The position numbers and the translations under genes are program-made. 32,960 nucleotides of DNA, from positions 1 to 32,960 of the forward strand of contig SVQV01000013.1 of NCBI GenBank assembly GCA_015065175.1, given 5' to 3'. Positions 20,983 through 29,108 of this stretch are shown here, one piece after another. A model generated the notes under the pieces. That model was not told the DNA's origin. It worked only from the letters and a program-made list of their open reading frames with translations, and did no database searches. This DNA is from Oscillospiraceae bacterium. GTDB lineage: Bacteria; Bacillota; Clostridia; Oscillospirales; CAG-272. The stretch's first letter is position 1. Each line of letters opens with the position of its first letter.

Positions 20983-21027
20983 CTCCTTTAGTTTTGTTTT
21001 AGGTGAGGAAGGTCTCGAACTCACCGC
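20983..21027 (-). promoter_or_regulatory. preQ1 class I riboswitch
   Basis: Minus-strand GCGGTGAG-TTCGAGACCTTC-CTCACC-TAAAACAAAACTAAAGGAG: 6-bp P1 (21020-21025 with 21002-21007), 12-nt loop beginning TTC.AG, A-rich tail; loop CCUU can pair with tail AAGG, part of the queT SD. Confidence 0.88.
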
Positions 21028-21050
21028 ATAATTTATATCAACAGGATCTT

Positions 21051-21947
21051 TTATTTCAGTATAGCCCCGAAATTAATGAGATCAAGCAATATACCAAATA
21101 TAACTCCTATCGAGTACATCAGTCCCGCAATTATCAGATTTTCCTTTAAGTGCTTGTTGGTACGGAACAATACCAATAATCCTACGCCCGCTCCGACAAG
21201 AAGCCCCGACATCATAGCACCTGCGGAAATTGCGCCCTTTATATAAAGCTCTGTAATAATTACAGAGGAAGCGCAGTTAGGTATCAGACCGATAATTCCC
21301 GCAATAAGCTGTCCCAAAACAGGCTTTCCGATAACAAGGGAAGCCAGCTTGTCCTCACCAACGAAATGAATAAATATATTCAGAACAATTGTAACTATTA
21401 AAATAAATATGAAAACATGGACTGTGTGATACAAAGAAGAACGGAAAATACCTTTTTCACATTGGCAGTGCTCGTGATTGCAGAATTCTTCGATCTCCTC
21501 GTCATTGTGAAGTGACGGTCTGAAGATAAGATCAATTATAAAGCCCGCTATTACAGCGATTATAAATTTTGTAAACAGAATTATCAGTATGCTTGCGACA
21601 GGGAACTTGTTTGAGATCATTACAGGCAGCATCTCATCCGAGGTGGACAGAAATACCGCAACAATGGTGCCCATAGTAATTATCTTTCCCGCATAAAAAG
21701 AGCTTGCGAGAGTGGAAAATCCGCACTGCGGAATAATTCCGACAGCCGACCCGATAAAAGGCCCTGCTTTTCCGGATCTTTGAATAGCGGTTGCCAATTT
21801 ACCGCTTGCTTTGTGTTCTATAAATTCCATAACCAGATATGAAATAAAAAGAAAAGGCAAAATGTGAATAGTGTCTTTAAATGAATGCAAAAGCAAGTGG
21901 GGAAGCTCCGCAAAAATTTCTTTAGCGGAATTTATAAAATCAGACAT
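21051..21947 (-). CDS. putative 10-TM heavy-metal exporter/permease (ArsP_2-like)
   Basis: Polytopic; GIIPQCGFSTLASSFYAG and LIPNCASSVIITELYIKG duplicated half motifs; Cys/His-rich cytosolic loop CNHEHCQCEKG. Confidence 0.8.
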   Translation of the reverse strand: MSDFINSAKEIFAELPHLLLHSFKDTIHILPFLFISYLVMEFIEHKASGKLATAIQRSGKAGPFIGSAVGIIPQCGFSTLASSFYAGKIITMGTIVAVFLSTSDEMLPVMISNKFPVASILIILFTKFIIAVIAGFIIDLIFRPSLHNDEEIEEFCNHEHCQCEKGIFRSSLYHTVHVFIFILIVTIVLNIFIHFVGEDKLASLVIGKPVLGQLIAGIIGLIPNCASSVIITELYIKGAISAGAMMSGLLVGAGVGLLVLFRTNKHLKENLIIAGLMYSIGVIFGILLDLINFGAILK

Positions 21948-21985
21948 AGAATATTCCTTTGGTTTTATTTGAGTGTAACAGTAAT

Positions 21986-22014
21986 ATATTAATACTTTTT
22001 TGCTTGTTTGTCAA
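21986..22014 (-). promoter_or_regulatory. promoter of the putative metal permease gene
   Basis: Minus strand TTGACA, 17-bp spacer, TAATAT. Confidence 0.8.
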
Positions 22015-22033
22015 GTTTTTAGTGTAAAATTCA

Positions 22034-22062
22034 TTGATATTTTAAAAAATTTGTGTTATTAT
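22034..22062 (+). promoter_or_regulatory. promoter of cca
   Basis: TTGATA, 17-bp spacer, TATTAT. Confidence 0.7.
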
Positions 22063-22093
22063 TAGTATATAAAATAATAAGCGGTGATCAAAA

Positions 22094-23311
22094 ATGAAAA
22101 TCAATAACAATTCGGATTTTAAAATAGAATTGCCAAAATATATAAAATCTCTGATAGACTTGTTGAATTCAAAGGGCTATGAGGCATATGCTGTAGGCGG
22201 ATGTGTCCGTGACTGTGTCATGGGCAGACTTCCTAACGATTTCGATATGACCACAAACGCAACGCCCGATGAGATGCTGACGGTATTTTGCGAGTACAAG
22301 GTGATAGAAACAGGCTTGAAGCACGGCACTCTCACGGTAATTTCGGAAAACATTCCCGTCGAGATAACCACCTACAGAGTGGACGGAGAATATCATGATA
22401 GCAGACATCCCGACAAGGTTTATTTTACACGTAATTTGAAGGATGACGTGTCAAGACGTGATTTTACCGTAAACGCTATGGCTTATAACGATAAAACGGG
22501 TATAGTCGATTTTTACGGCGGCATAGACGATATAAAGAAAAAGCTCATAATGGCAGTAGGAGACGCAGACAAAAGATTTAAAGAGGACGCTTTGAGAATA
22601 ATCCGCGCGCTCCGCTTTGCTTCTGTCCTCGGCTTTGATATCGAAGAAAAAACAGCATTTGCCGCAAGTGAAAACGCAGAATTACTAAAAAACATTTCGG
22701 CAGAAAGAATAAACGTAGAGCTGAAGAAGCTTTTGCTGGGAAAGAACGCAATAAAAATTCTCAAGGAACATTCCGATATCCTCGCTTTTGTTTCACCAGA
22801 AATGTTTTCTTCCTGTACAGAAAAGCTAAAAAAGCTTTCAACTGCGCCCGATGACGTAAACGTCTTTTTCGCGTTTTTGTTGACAGATTCGACAGAGAAA
22901 GAGGCAAACGAAGCTTTGTCCCGTCTTAAATTTTCAAATGCGGAACGAAAAGAAATAACGGAATTATTGAGTCTTCAGAAAAAGGATATCCCGAAAAATA
23001 AAATTGAAATGAAGTTCTTTATTTCCGAAACGTATATAGAGCTTATCCCCAAATATTTTATGCTTTTGTCTGCGCTCGGCAAGGGGACTTCTTCTGCCGA
23101 AAAATATTATGCTGAAATTCGAGATAATAAAGAGTGCGTCTATATCTCAGATCTCAAAGTGAACGGAAATGACCTTTCAAAAACAGGAATTTCAAAAGGC
23201 GAAAAAATAGGTCAGGCACTAAAATTTCTTCTTCGTGCGGTAATCAGCGGAGAAGTAGAGAACAAAAAAGAGGAACTTTTGGAATTTGCGAAAAATAATT
23301 TTCTTGAATAA
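22094..23311 (+). CDS. cca: CCA tRNA nucleotidyltransferase / poly(A) polymerase family
   Basis: YAVGGCVRDCVMGRLPNDFDMTTNATPDEM, RRDFTVNAMAYN, RFKEDALRIIRALRFASVLGFDIEEKT. Confidence 0.93.
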   Translation: MKINNNSDFKIELPKYIKSLIDLLNSKGYEAYAVGGCVRDCVMGRLPNDFDMTTNATPDEMLTVFCEYKVIETGLKHGTLTVISENIPVEITTYRVDGEYHDSRHPDKVYFTRNLKDDVSRRDFTVNAMAYNDKTGIVDFYGGIDDIKKKLIMAVGDADKRFKEDALRIIRALRFASVLGFDIEEKTAFAASENAELLKNISAERINVELKKLLLGKNAIKILKEHSDILAFVSPEMFSSCTEKLKKLSTAPDDVNVFFAFLLTDSTEKEANEALSRLKFSNAERKEITELLSLQKKDIPKNKIEMKFFISETYIELIPKYFMLLSALGKGTSSAEKYYAEIRDNKECVYISDLKVNGNDLSKTGISKGEKIGQALKFLLRAVISGEVENKKEELLEFAKNNFLE

Positions 23312-23334
23312 AATTTAGAATATATTTATTATTA

Positions 23335-23379
23335 AAAGCGGTTGAACGGTACCTTTCGGTAAAGCCCAACCGCTTTTTG
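23335..23379. terminator. Bidirectional terminator between cca and dgoK fusion
   Basis: AAAAGCGGTTG...CAACCGCTTTTT 8-bp or longer stem with an internal TACC-TTTC-GGTA hairpin. Confidence 0.8.
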
Positions 23380-23403
23380 CTTGCTTAAATTGTATCAGTT
23401 GTT

Positions 23404-24987
23404 TTATTCGCTCTTTACAGCTTCGGAGTACTTGCGGGCAAGCTCGCGGAGCGCATCAAAATTTTTCTCTTTTATCAGTTTATTGTTGTAAAGATTGGAG
23501 CCGACTCCTATGCCGCAGAAGCCCATGTTTAAAAAGTCTTTCGCGTTATCCGCATTGACTCCGCCTACAGCAAGCAGCTTTGCATCAGAAAGCGGTGCGC
23601 AAATTGCTTTTACATAATCTGCACTTACCTGATTGGCGGGGAAGAGCTTAACGAAATCAGCACCGCTGTTCATAGCTGCGGCGATCTCCGTGGCGGTATA
23701 AGCCGCAGGGATCGACACCAATCCTAATTTGCGTGTAAGTGAAATAATCTCTGTGTCGCAGTTTGGTGAGATTATGTAAGACGCTCCCGCTTCAAAAGCG
23801 GCTATAAGCTCTTCCTTTCTCGTTACAGTGCCCACGCCGATATACATTTTGTCGCCGAGGGCTTCTACAAGCATTCTGACGATATCGGCAGTTTCCTGAG
23901 GTGTTTTTTTACCTGAACGGTCAAAGGTTATCTCAGCTAAGCGAATTCCGCCTTCGTATATCGCCTTCATTGCTTCTACGCAGCTTTCCTTTTCAGCACC
24001 TCGGACGATTGCTATGATCTTTTCCTTTTCCACAGCTTCGATTATAGCCTTTCTTTTTGTGCAGGCGTTATAGATGCGCTTTATCAGCATCGAGCCGTTA
24101 ACCATAGCGTCGGATGCTTCTTCATCGCTAAGGAATACCGCATTTTCTTCTCCTAATAACAAGGAGTAAATATATCGGAGAGTTCTTCTTCCGCCGACAT
24201 ATATTTTCTTGCCCTGAGCAATACGCTTTATTAAATCAACATCCTCTCCTATTACGGCACCGTATAAAAATGAGGATAATTCATCTATACCTATTTTATT
24301 TTTAGCCATCACTCTTATGTGGAACAGAGCAGCGTTCAAGCCGTTTTCCTTTGCATATGACGCCCCCTTCAGCACTTCTGAATCCGCAATTTCAAATTTG
24401 TGAGAAACCTGTCCTGCGAGGATAGTGTTTGTAACAATACTGTCAAGAAGCTCTCCGCTGAAGGTGGTGTGGAAGTCGAGGATTTCTCCTTCGTCGCTGA
24501 TGCTCATTATTTTATTGTGTGTACCGGGCAATACAAGAACACAGGCTTCCGACATAGATAAAGATGATACAAGACCGATAGCCTCTGTTTCTTCGCCTCT
24601 CATTACGTCTACGGCTTCATTTTCCTTCATTTTCTTGACACCGGGAATAAACAAAAACGGAATATTGATGCCGTCTATCTTCTCAAATCGAGCGTTTTCT
24701 GCCAAAGCAAGCAGGTCTGTCGGTAAAGCGATGTGCGGTAATTCAAAAAGACCGAACTCGCTTCCCGCCATTCCCACGGCGACTATTTTTTCTATATCAC
24801 TCTCGCCTATTCCGCATTTGCTGATAAGAGAGTCAATAAGAGCCTTTGCGCTGTCACAAAGAGCGCCGTGCCCGTTCTTTTTTCCAAAACTTGCGCCAAA
24901 GCTTCCCTTGACACGCTCTACGACTTTTCCATCACGGCACAAAAACAATTCTGTGTTGGTTGTACCCATATCCATAACTATGTACAT
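23404..24987 (-). CDS. fusion: 2-dehydro-3-deoxygalactonokinase (DgoK) + KDPG/KDPGal aldolase
   Basis: N-term MYIVMDMGTTNTELFLCRDG, FIPGVKKM...DVMRGEETEAIG (DgoK); C-term EKEKIIAIVRG, GGIRLAEITFD, IGVGTVTRKEE, FVKLFPANQVSADYVKAI, VGGVNADNAKDFLNMG (KDPG aldolase with Schiff-base Lys). Start after AAAGGAG at 24987. Confidence 0.93.
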   Translation of the reverse strand: MYIVMDMGTTNTELFLCRDGKVVERVKGSFGASFGKKNGHGALCDSAKALIDSLISKCGIGESDIEKIVAVGMAGSEFGLFELPHIALPTDLLALAENARFEKIDGINIPFLFIPGVKKMKENEAVDVMRGEETEAIGLVSSLSMSEACVLVLPGTHNKIMSISDEGEILDFHTTFSGELLDSIVTNTILAGQVSHKFEIADSEVLKGASYAKENGLNAALFHIRVMAKNKIGIDELSSFLYGAVIGEDVDLIKRIAQGKKIYVGGRRTLRYIYSLLLGEENAVFLSDEEASDAMVNGSMLIKRIYNACTKRKAIIEAVEKEKIIAIVRGAEKESCVEAMKAIYEGGIRLAEITFDRSGKKTPQETADIVRMLVEALGDKMYIGVGTVTRKEELIAAFEAGASYIISPNCDTEIISLTRKLGLVSIPAAYTATEIAAAMNSGADFVKLFPANQVSADYVKAICAPLSDAKLLAVGGVNADNAKDFLNMGFCGIGVGSNLYNNKLIKEKNFDALRELARKYSEAVKSE

Positions 24988-25049
24988 ATCAATTTCTCCT
25001 TTTGAAGTCATTTTCGGAGGCAGTCCGACGAAAAAATATTAACACTAAA

Positions 25050-25078
25050 ATTATAACATTTTTTCGCCAATTCGTCAA
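25050..25078 (-). promoter_or_regulatory. promoter of dgoK-aldolase fusion
   Basis: Minus strand TTGACG, 17-bp spacer, TATAAT. Confidence 0.85.
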
Positions 25079-25101
25079 GGGGGAGCGGCGTTTATATTAA
25101 T

Positions 25102-26067
25102 TTATGTATTTATGTCCCGAATATAATTTGATATAATTCCTGTAAAAACGCCTGATATAAGTATAATAAAAATATCGACAGGTGCGAGTGCGATGAAGGG
25201 AAGTCCTTCGAAAAACGATCCTTGCCCAAATCTGTAAAGATTTCCGTTCAGGAGTATCATTTCACCTATGTACATAACGAGAGTAATGATTGAAGCAGTT
25301 ACAGAAGGAAGAAGTACGGAAAGTGATTTTTTCTTCTGTAATGTGAATGATGTGACGTAAACTCCTACGGTCATTCCGAAAAGAACAAAAAATACGCTCA
25401 TAAGAATGGCTGACAAAGGCGAAACGTTTATATCCCCGTTTCTGTAAAAAGCAGTAAAGCAAGCCCAAATGCACATTAAAAGAAAAACAACACTTGCGAC
25501 TGACTGTATTGTAAGCGCTTTGCATCGGCTTTTGTCGCCCGTTTTTATCATTTCGGCGAAGCCGTAAAAGCAATTCAGAATTGATATTATCAGAACCAAT
25601 GATATTATGTAAAAGTGAAGCTTAAAAGCAGGGCTGTATTCCCCCATAAGAATATCAACCTCTGTCAGCTTTCCCGACTCAAACACCTCAGGCGTTACGG
25701 CGCACAAGGACAATTGCCAATCCTTTAACTGAGCAAAGCTTCCCGTTACCGTTCTTGTAACCGTGACAGTGTGTTCAAATATCAATTCCGATGTGAAAAA
25801 TATTGCAGTTGAAATTCCCGTGCCGCCAAGCAGAGAATATTTCTTGAAAACTCTGATGAAAACAGGCATAAGCGCAATTCCGACAATCAGAGATAGCGCT
25901 ATTGGAGTATACGGAATGATATATTTAGGATAATCCTCCGCCTTGACAGTGCCAAATCGTATCATATCTGATATGACCGATATACCCATGTAAAGAGGAT
26001 AAAAAGACGCGATAAGAATGCCTATACAGGAAAAAAGGCAGTAGGTATTAAAGGTTTTGTTTTTCAT
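25102..26067 (-). CDS. polytopic membrane protein of unknown function, third gene of BlaI/M56 operon
   Basis: MKNKTFNTYCLFSCIGILIASFYPLYMG...; about 8 hydrophobic segments with a likely exposed stretch after TM3; ATG at 26067 behind GAAAGGAG, overlapping the M56 gene end. Confidence 0.85.
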   Translation of the reverse strand: MKNKTFNTYCLFSCIGILIASFYPLYMGISVISDMIRFGTVKAEDYPKYIIPYTPIALSLIVGIALMPVFIRVFKKYSLLGGTGISTAIFFTSELIFEHTVTVTRTVTGSFAQLKDWQLSLCAVTPEVFESGKLTEVDILMGEYSPAFKLHFYIISLVLIISILNCFYGFAEMIKTGDKSRCKALTIQSVASVVFLLMCIWACFTAFYRNGDINVSPLSAILMSVFFVLFGMTVGVYVTSFTLQKKKSLSVLLPSVTASIITLVMYIGEMILLNGNLYRFGQGSFFEGLPFIALAPVDIFIILISGVFTGIISNYIRDINT

Positions 26068-26080
26068 TTTGTATCTCCTT

Positions 26081-26995
26081 TCAAGATGCATTTGTTAGAA
26101 AAGCATAAGCCAAAGCAAGCAAAACAGCGAAAAAAGCCACGGCAGAAGCCGCCGAAAGCTTCCGATAAGAGAGTATGTTTTCAATTCTCGGTTTTATTTT
26201 GGCACCGCCGAATGTTGCGGAGAAGAAAGCTTGTTTTTCTATCGAGGACAGTAAAGCGCGCGCATATTCCTTCTTTTGAGCCTCGCTGCATTTTTTTAAT
26301 ACGGCTTCATCACAGGCAAGCTCAATATCCGAGTAGAAAGACTTCAAGAAAAGCCAGGAAAACGGGTTGAACCAATGAATGCAGGAAATGAACAACGCCG
26401 CTATACGAACAAGATTATCCATACGTTTGATATGTGCCCTCTCATGCATTAAAATGTATTCAAAGCAGTCTTCTTCATATTCGTAAGGGAAGATGATTTT
26501 AGGCTTTATTATACCGTAAACGGCAGGGATAGTTATTCTCCCCGATAAATAAATATTATCTTTAAAAAGCTGAGCCTCTTTTATTTCTTTCATTGCGGAA
26601 AAGTAAGAAATGATAATTATCAGCAGTGCCATAAAAAACACAGTTATCCATATGAGAGCCGCTGTATCGAATATTTTTTCAAGTAGCTTTAGCTTGTACG
26701 TGATAGGGAAATAGCTTTTTGCTCCCATAACATGATTCATCATCGTAAATACAGAAGAGCCATCTGTTTCGTATACTGTAACCGTTTTTGCGGTGAATTT
26801 TGATATAAGCGCCATAACGCCATATTTGCTTGAAATGCCTACAGGGAAAGACATTCTTATAAACGGTATCAGATACAGCCATACTGATACACGGCGCGGC
26901 AGTTTTTTAATAAGACGGATAAGCAATACAGGTATCCCGCAAATAGTTGCCGCAATACTCATATTAAATATCCAGTAAAATATTTCACCGAGCAT
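26081..26995 (-). CDS. M56 family metallopeptidase, BlaR1-like, without penicillin-sensor domain
   Basis: TIPAVYGIIKPKIIFP, HERAH (HExxH) zinc motif, FYSDIELACDEAVL; ends about 20 aa after a final TM, so no C-terminal PBP-like domain. Confidence 0.93.
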   Translation of the reverse strand: MLGEIFYWIFNMSIAATICGIPVLLIRLIKKLPRRVSVWLYLIPFIRMSFPVGISSKYGVMALISKFTAKTVTVYETDGSSVFTMMNHVMGAKSYFPITYKLKLLEKIFDTAALIWITVFFMALLIIIISYFSAMKEIKEAQLFKDNIYLSGRITIPAVYGIIKPKIIFPYEYEEDCFEYILMHERAHIKRMDNLVRIAALFISCIHWFNPFSWLFLKSFYSDIELACDEAVLKKCSEAQKKEYARALLSSIEKQAFFSATFGGAKIKPRIENILSYRKLSAASAVAFFAVLLALAYAFLTNAS

Positions 26996-27000
26996 AGCTT

Positions 27001-27357
27001 TTACCCTTTGTCGATGAGTTGGCGAAGGGATTCTATTTCCTCCTTTGTAAGCTCCTCGTCCTCAATTAAAGCGGAAAAAAGGGCTTTTCTTGAGCCTCCG
27101 AACAGCTTGTCTATCAAGCCCTGAGTCTCACTCTTACAGACGTCTGCCCTTGAGATAAGAGAAGAACATATGAATCCAGGCTCGGTGCGCTTGATATATC
27201 CCTTTGCTTCGATCTTTTTTATTACGGTATAGGTGGTGTTTTTATTCCAGTCGAAGTCTCTTTCGGCAAGCATACTAAGCGCTTTTGCGCTGATTGGCTC
27301 ATTTGCCCAAATCAATTCCATTACTTTAAGCTCGCTATCAAATAATTTTTGTGACAT
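27001..27357 (-). CDS. BlaI/MecI/CopY family transcriptional regulator
   Basis: LFDSELKVMELIWANEPISAKAL, WNKNTTYTVIKKIEAKGYIKR winged helix; ATG 27357 spaced 8 nt behind GGAGG. Confidence 0.94.
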   Translation of the reverse strand: MSQKLFDSELKVMELIWANEPISAKALSMLAERDFDWNKNTTYTVIKKIEAKGYIKRTEPGFICSSLISRADVCKSETQGLIDKLFGGSRKALFSALIEDEELTKEEIESLRQLIDKG

Positions 27358-27371
27358 TGTCATAACCTCCG

Positions 27372-27405
27372 GACTATTACTATAGTATATACTATCACAA
27401 TAGTC
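27372..27405. promoter_or_regulatory. predicted BlaI-type operator (34-bp near-perfect palindrome)
   Basis: GACTATTACTATAGTATATACTATCACAATAGTC; arms match at 14 of 17 positions, central 14 bp ATAGTATATACTAT fully symmetric; overlaps the -10 box of the regulator promoter. Confidence 0.8.
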
Positions 27406-27417
27406 TGAGTTTGTCAA
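27389..27417 (-). promoter_or_regulatory. promoter of blaI-M56-membrane protein operon
   Basis: Minus strand TTGACA, 17-bp spacer, TAGTAT. Confidence 0.85.
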
Positions 27418-27451
27418 TAGCTTTTTGAAACTTTTTTAATAAACATACATA

Positions 27452-27480
27452 TTGACAAAACACGTGTATTTTTATATAAT
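27452..27480 (+). promoter_or_regulatory. promoter of MATE gene
   Basis: TTGACA, 17-bp spacer, TATAAT; spacer holds ACACGTGT palindrome. Confidence 0.88.
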
Positions 27481-27530
27481 ACAATATGGCTTTACAGTCT
27501 AACAATTAAATTTTAAAATGGAAGTACCCA

Positions 27531-28910
27531 ATGAAAACCGACAACACCGAGCTTTTTGAAAAAATGCCTGTCTCAAAGTCAGTCATCACATTAATAATAC
27601 CTACAGTAATAAGTCAGATAATTACTGTCATTTATAATATGGCAGACACCTTCTTCATCGGTCAGATGAATGATCCTCACAGGGTCGCCGCAGCAACCTT
27701 GATAATGCCGCCGTTTATTATGCTGACAGGCATTGCCAACCTTTTCGGCATAGGCGGTTCAAGTCTCATTTCACGTTCTCTCGGTGTCGGCGACACAGAA
27801 AAAGCAAAAAAATGTGCAGCGTTCAGTATATGGACCTCTGCTGCCGTCGCGCTTGCATACGGATTGCTTATCTACTTTCTTCGCCCTGTAATCTTTCCGT
27901 TTCTCGGCGCTGACGGGAATACATTCGGATATTGTGCCGATTACGTGCTGTGGACTATAGGCGTGGGAAGTGTTCCTACTGTATTGAATGCCTGCCTTGC
28001 GCATCTTGTACGAGCTGAGGGATATTCAAAGGAATCCAGCTTTGGCGTTGCGCTCGGCGGTGTTCTGAACATCATTCTCGACCCTATTTTCATGTTTCCT
28101 CTGAGAATGGGACTCATAGGCGCGGCAGTTGCCACAATGCTTTCCAATGTTATCGCAACCCTGTATTTTATCATTTTGTTACATAAAAACAGAGAAAAAA
28201 CTGTAATCAAATTTTCTTTGCGAAATTATTCCTTAAAACGCGGCATACCTAAAGAAATATTGCTCGTAGGCTTCCCGAGCTTCGTGATGAATTTGATGAG
28301 TATAGTTTCAAATACGGTTTTGAACAAAATGGTTGTCTCATATTCAAATCAGGCTATAGCGGGAATGGGAATAGCAAAAAAGATAGATATGCTCGCGTTC
28401 GCTATTGCCAACGGAATGACGCAGGGCGTGCTTCCTTTGATAGGATATAATTATGCAGCGAAAAATCATTCCCGTATGCGTGCGACAATAAAGACCTCTT
28501 TTGTGTACAGTATTGCGGTCGCCTTTGTTGGCGCAGTTTTGTTGTTCACTTGCGCTGTGCCTGTTATGAGATTTTTTATTGACGACTCGGAAACGGTTGC
28601 ATACGGTCAGAATTTTCTCAGAATTATTTGTACAACATGTCCTGCGATTACAGTTACAATGATGATAGTCACAATCTTTCAAGCGACAGGGCAGAAGGTA
28701 AAGCCTATGATCTTGTCTCTCTTAAGAAAAGGGTGTGTAGATATCCCTTTTATGATCATTATGGACGCTATTGCAGGCGCAAACGGAATTCCGTGGGCAA
28801 CGCCTATATCGGATATAATTGCTATGAGCATAGCCATCATTCTGTTCATTCCGTATTGGAAAAAGGTCAACAAGACGATATTAAACAGCTTTAAAACAGT
28901 CGAAATATAA
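27531..28910 (+). CDS. MATE family efflux transporter
   Basis: PVSKSVITLIIPTVISQIITVIYNMADTFFIGQ, GGSSLISRSLGVGDTEKAKK, ANGMTQGVLPLIGYNYAAKN. Confidence 0.96.
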   Translation: MKTDNTELFEKMPVSKSVITLIIPTVISQIITVIYNMADTFFIGQMNDPHRVAAATLIMPPFIMLTGIANLFGIGGSSLISRSLGVGDTEKAKKCAAFSIWTSAAVALAYGLLIYFLRPVIFPFLGADGNTFGYCADYVLWTIGVGSVPTVLNACLAHLVRAEGYSKESSFGVALGGVLNIILDPIFMFPLRMGLIGAAVATMLSNVIATLYFIILLHKNREKTVIKFSLRNYSLKRGIPKEILLVGFPSFVMNLMSIVSNTVLNKMVVSYSNQAIAGMGIAKKIDMLAFAIANGMTQGVLPLIGYNYAAKNHSRMRATIKTSFVYSIAVAFVGAVLLFTCAVPVMRFFIDDSETVAYGQNFLRIICTTCPAITVTMMIVTIFQATGQKVKPMILSLLRKGCVDIPFMIIMDAIAGANGIPWATPISDIIAMSIAIILFIPYWKKVNKTILNSFKTVEI

Positions 28911-28917
28911 GTAAAAC

Positions 28918-28952
28918 AGACTCCCGAGCTTTGAAGGGAGTCTGTTTTTTTG
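28918..28952 (+). terminator. terminator of MATE gene
   Basis: AGACTCCC-GAGCTTTGAA-GGGAGTCT followed by GTTTTTTTG. Confidence 0.9.
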
Positions 28953-28954
28953 TA

Positions 28955-29027
28955 ATAGCTAACATTTTCAAAGAAAAGGTTGGCGTGAAAAGCATCGGAG
29001 ATGCTTGTTCTAAAAAGCTTTAGCTAT
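28955..29027. repeat. nested inverted repeat element A
   Basis: ATAGCTAA (28955-28962)/TTAGCTAT (29020-29027) enclosing AAGCATC-GGA-GATGCTT hairpin (28990-29006). Confidence 0.6.
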
Positions 29028-29041
29028 GAGTAGAAAAAATA

Positions 29042-29100
29042 TCCTCCTTTTGCTATAATAAGTGTGGGTTCGCTAACCGCACAAAAAAGCAAAAGGAGGA
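29042..29100. repeat. nested inverted repeat element B containing a Shine-Dalgarno
   Basis: 13-bp perfect IR TCCTCCTTTTGCT (29042-29054)/AGCAAAAGGAGGA (29088-29100) with inner imperfect hairpin GTGTGGGTT-CGCT-AACCGCAC. Confidence 0.85.
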
Positions 29101-29108
29101 ATCAAGTA

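Noticed and set aside
20515-21024. 169-aa minus-strand ORF in another frame over queT and the riboswitch
   Set aside because: Its sequence is out of frame with the recognisable QueT protein and runs through the structured riboswitch.
21948-22008. Possible yybP-ykoY (Mn) riboswitch before the metal permease
   Set aside because: The 5' UTR implied by the promoter is about 35 nt and AT-rich, without the expected aptamer structure.
24425-25042. 205-aa plus-strand ORF opposite the DgoK fusion
   Set aside because: Shadow ORF; opposite strand encodes conserved DgoK motifs and covers its promoter region.
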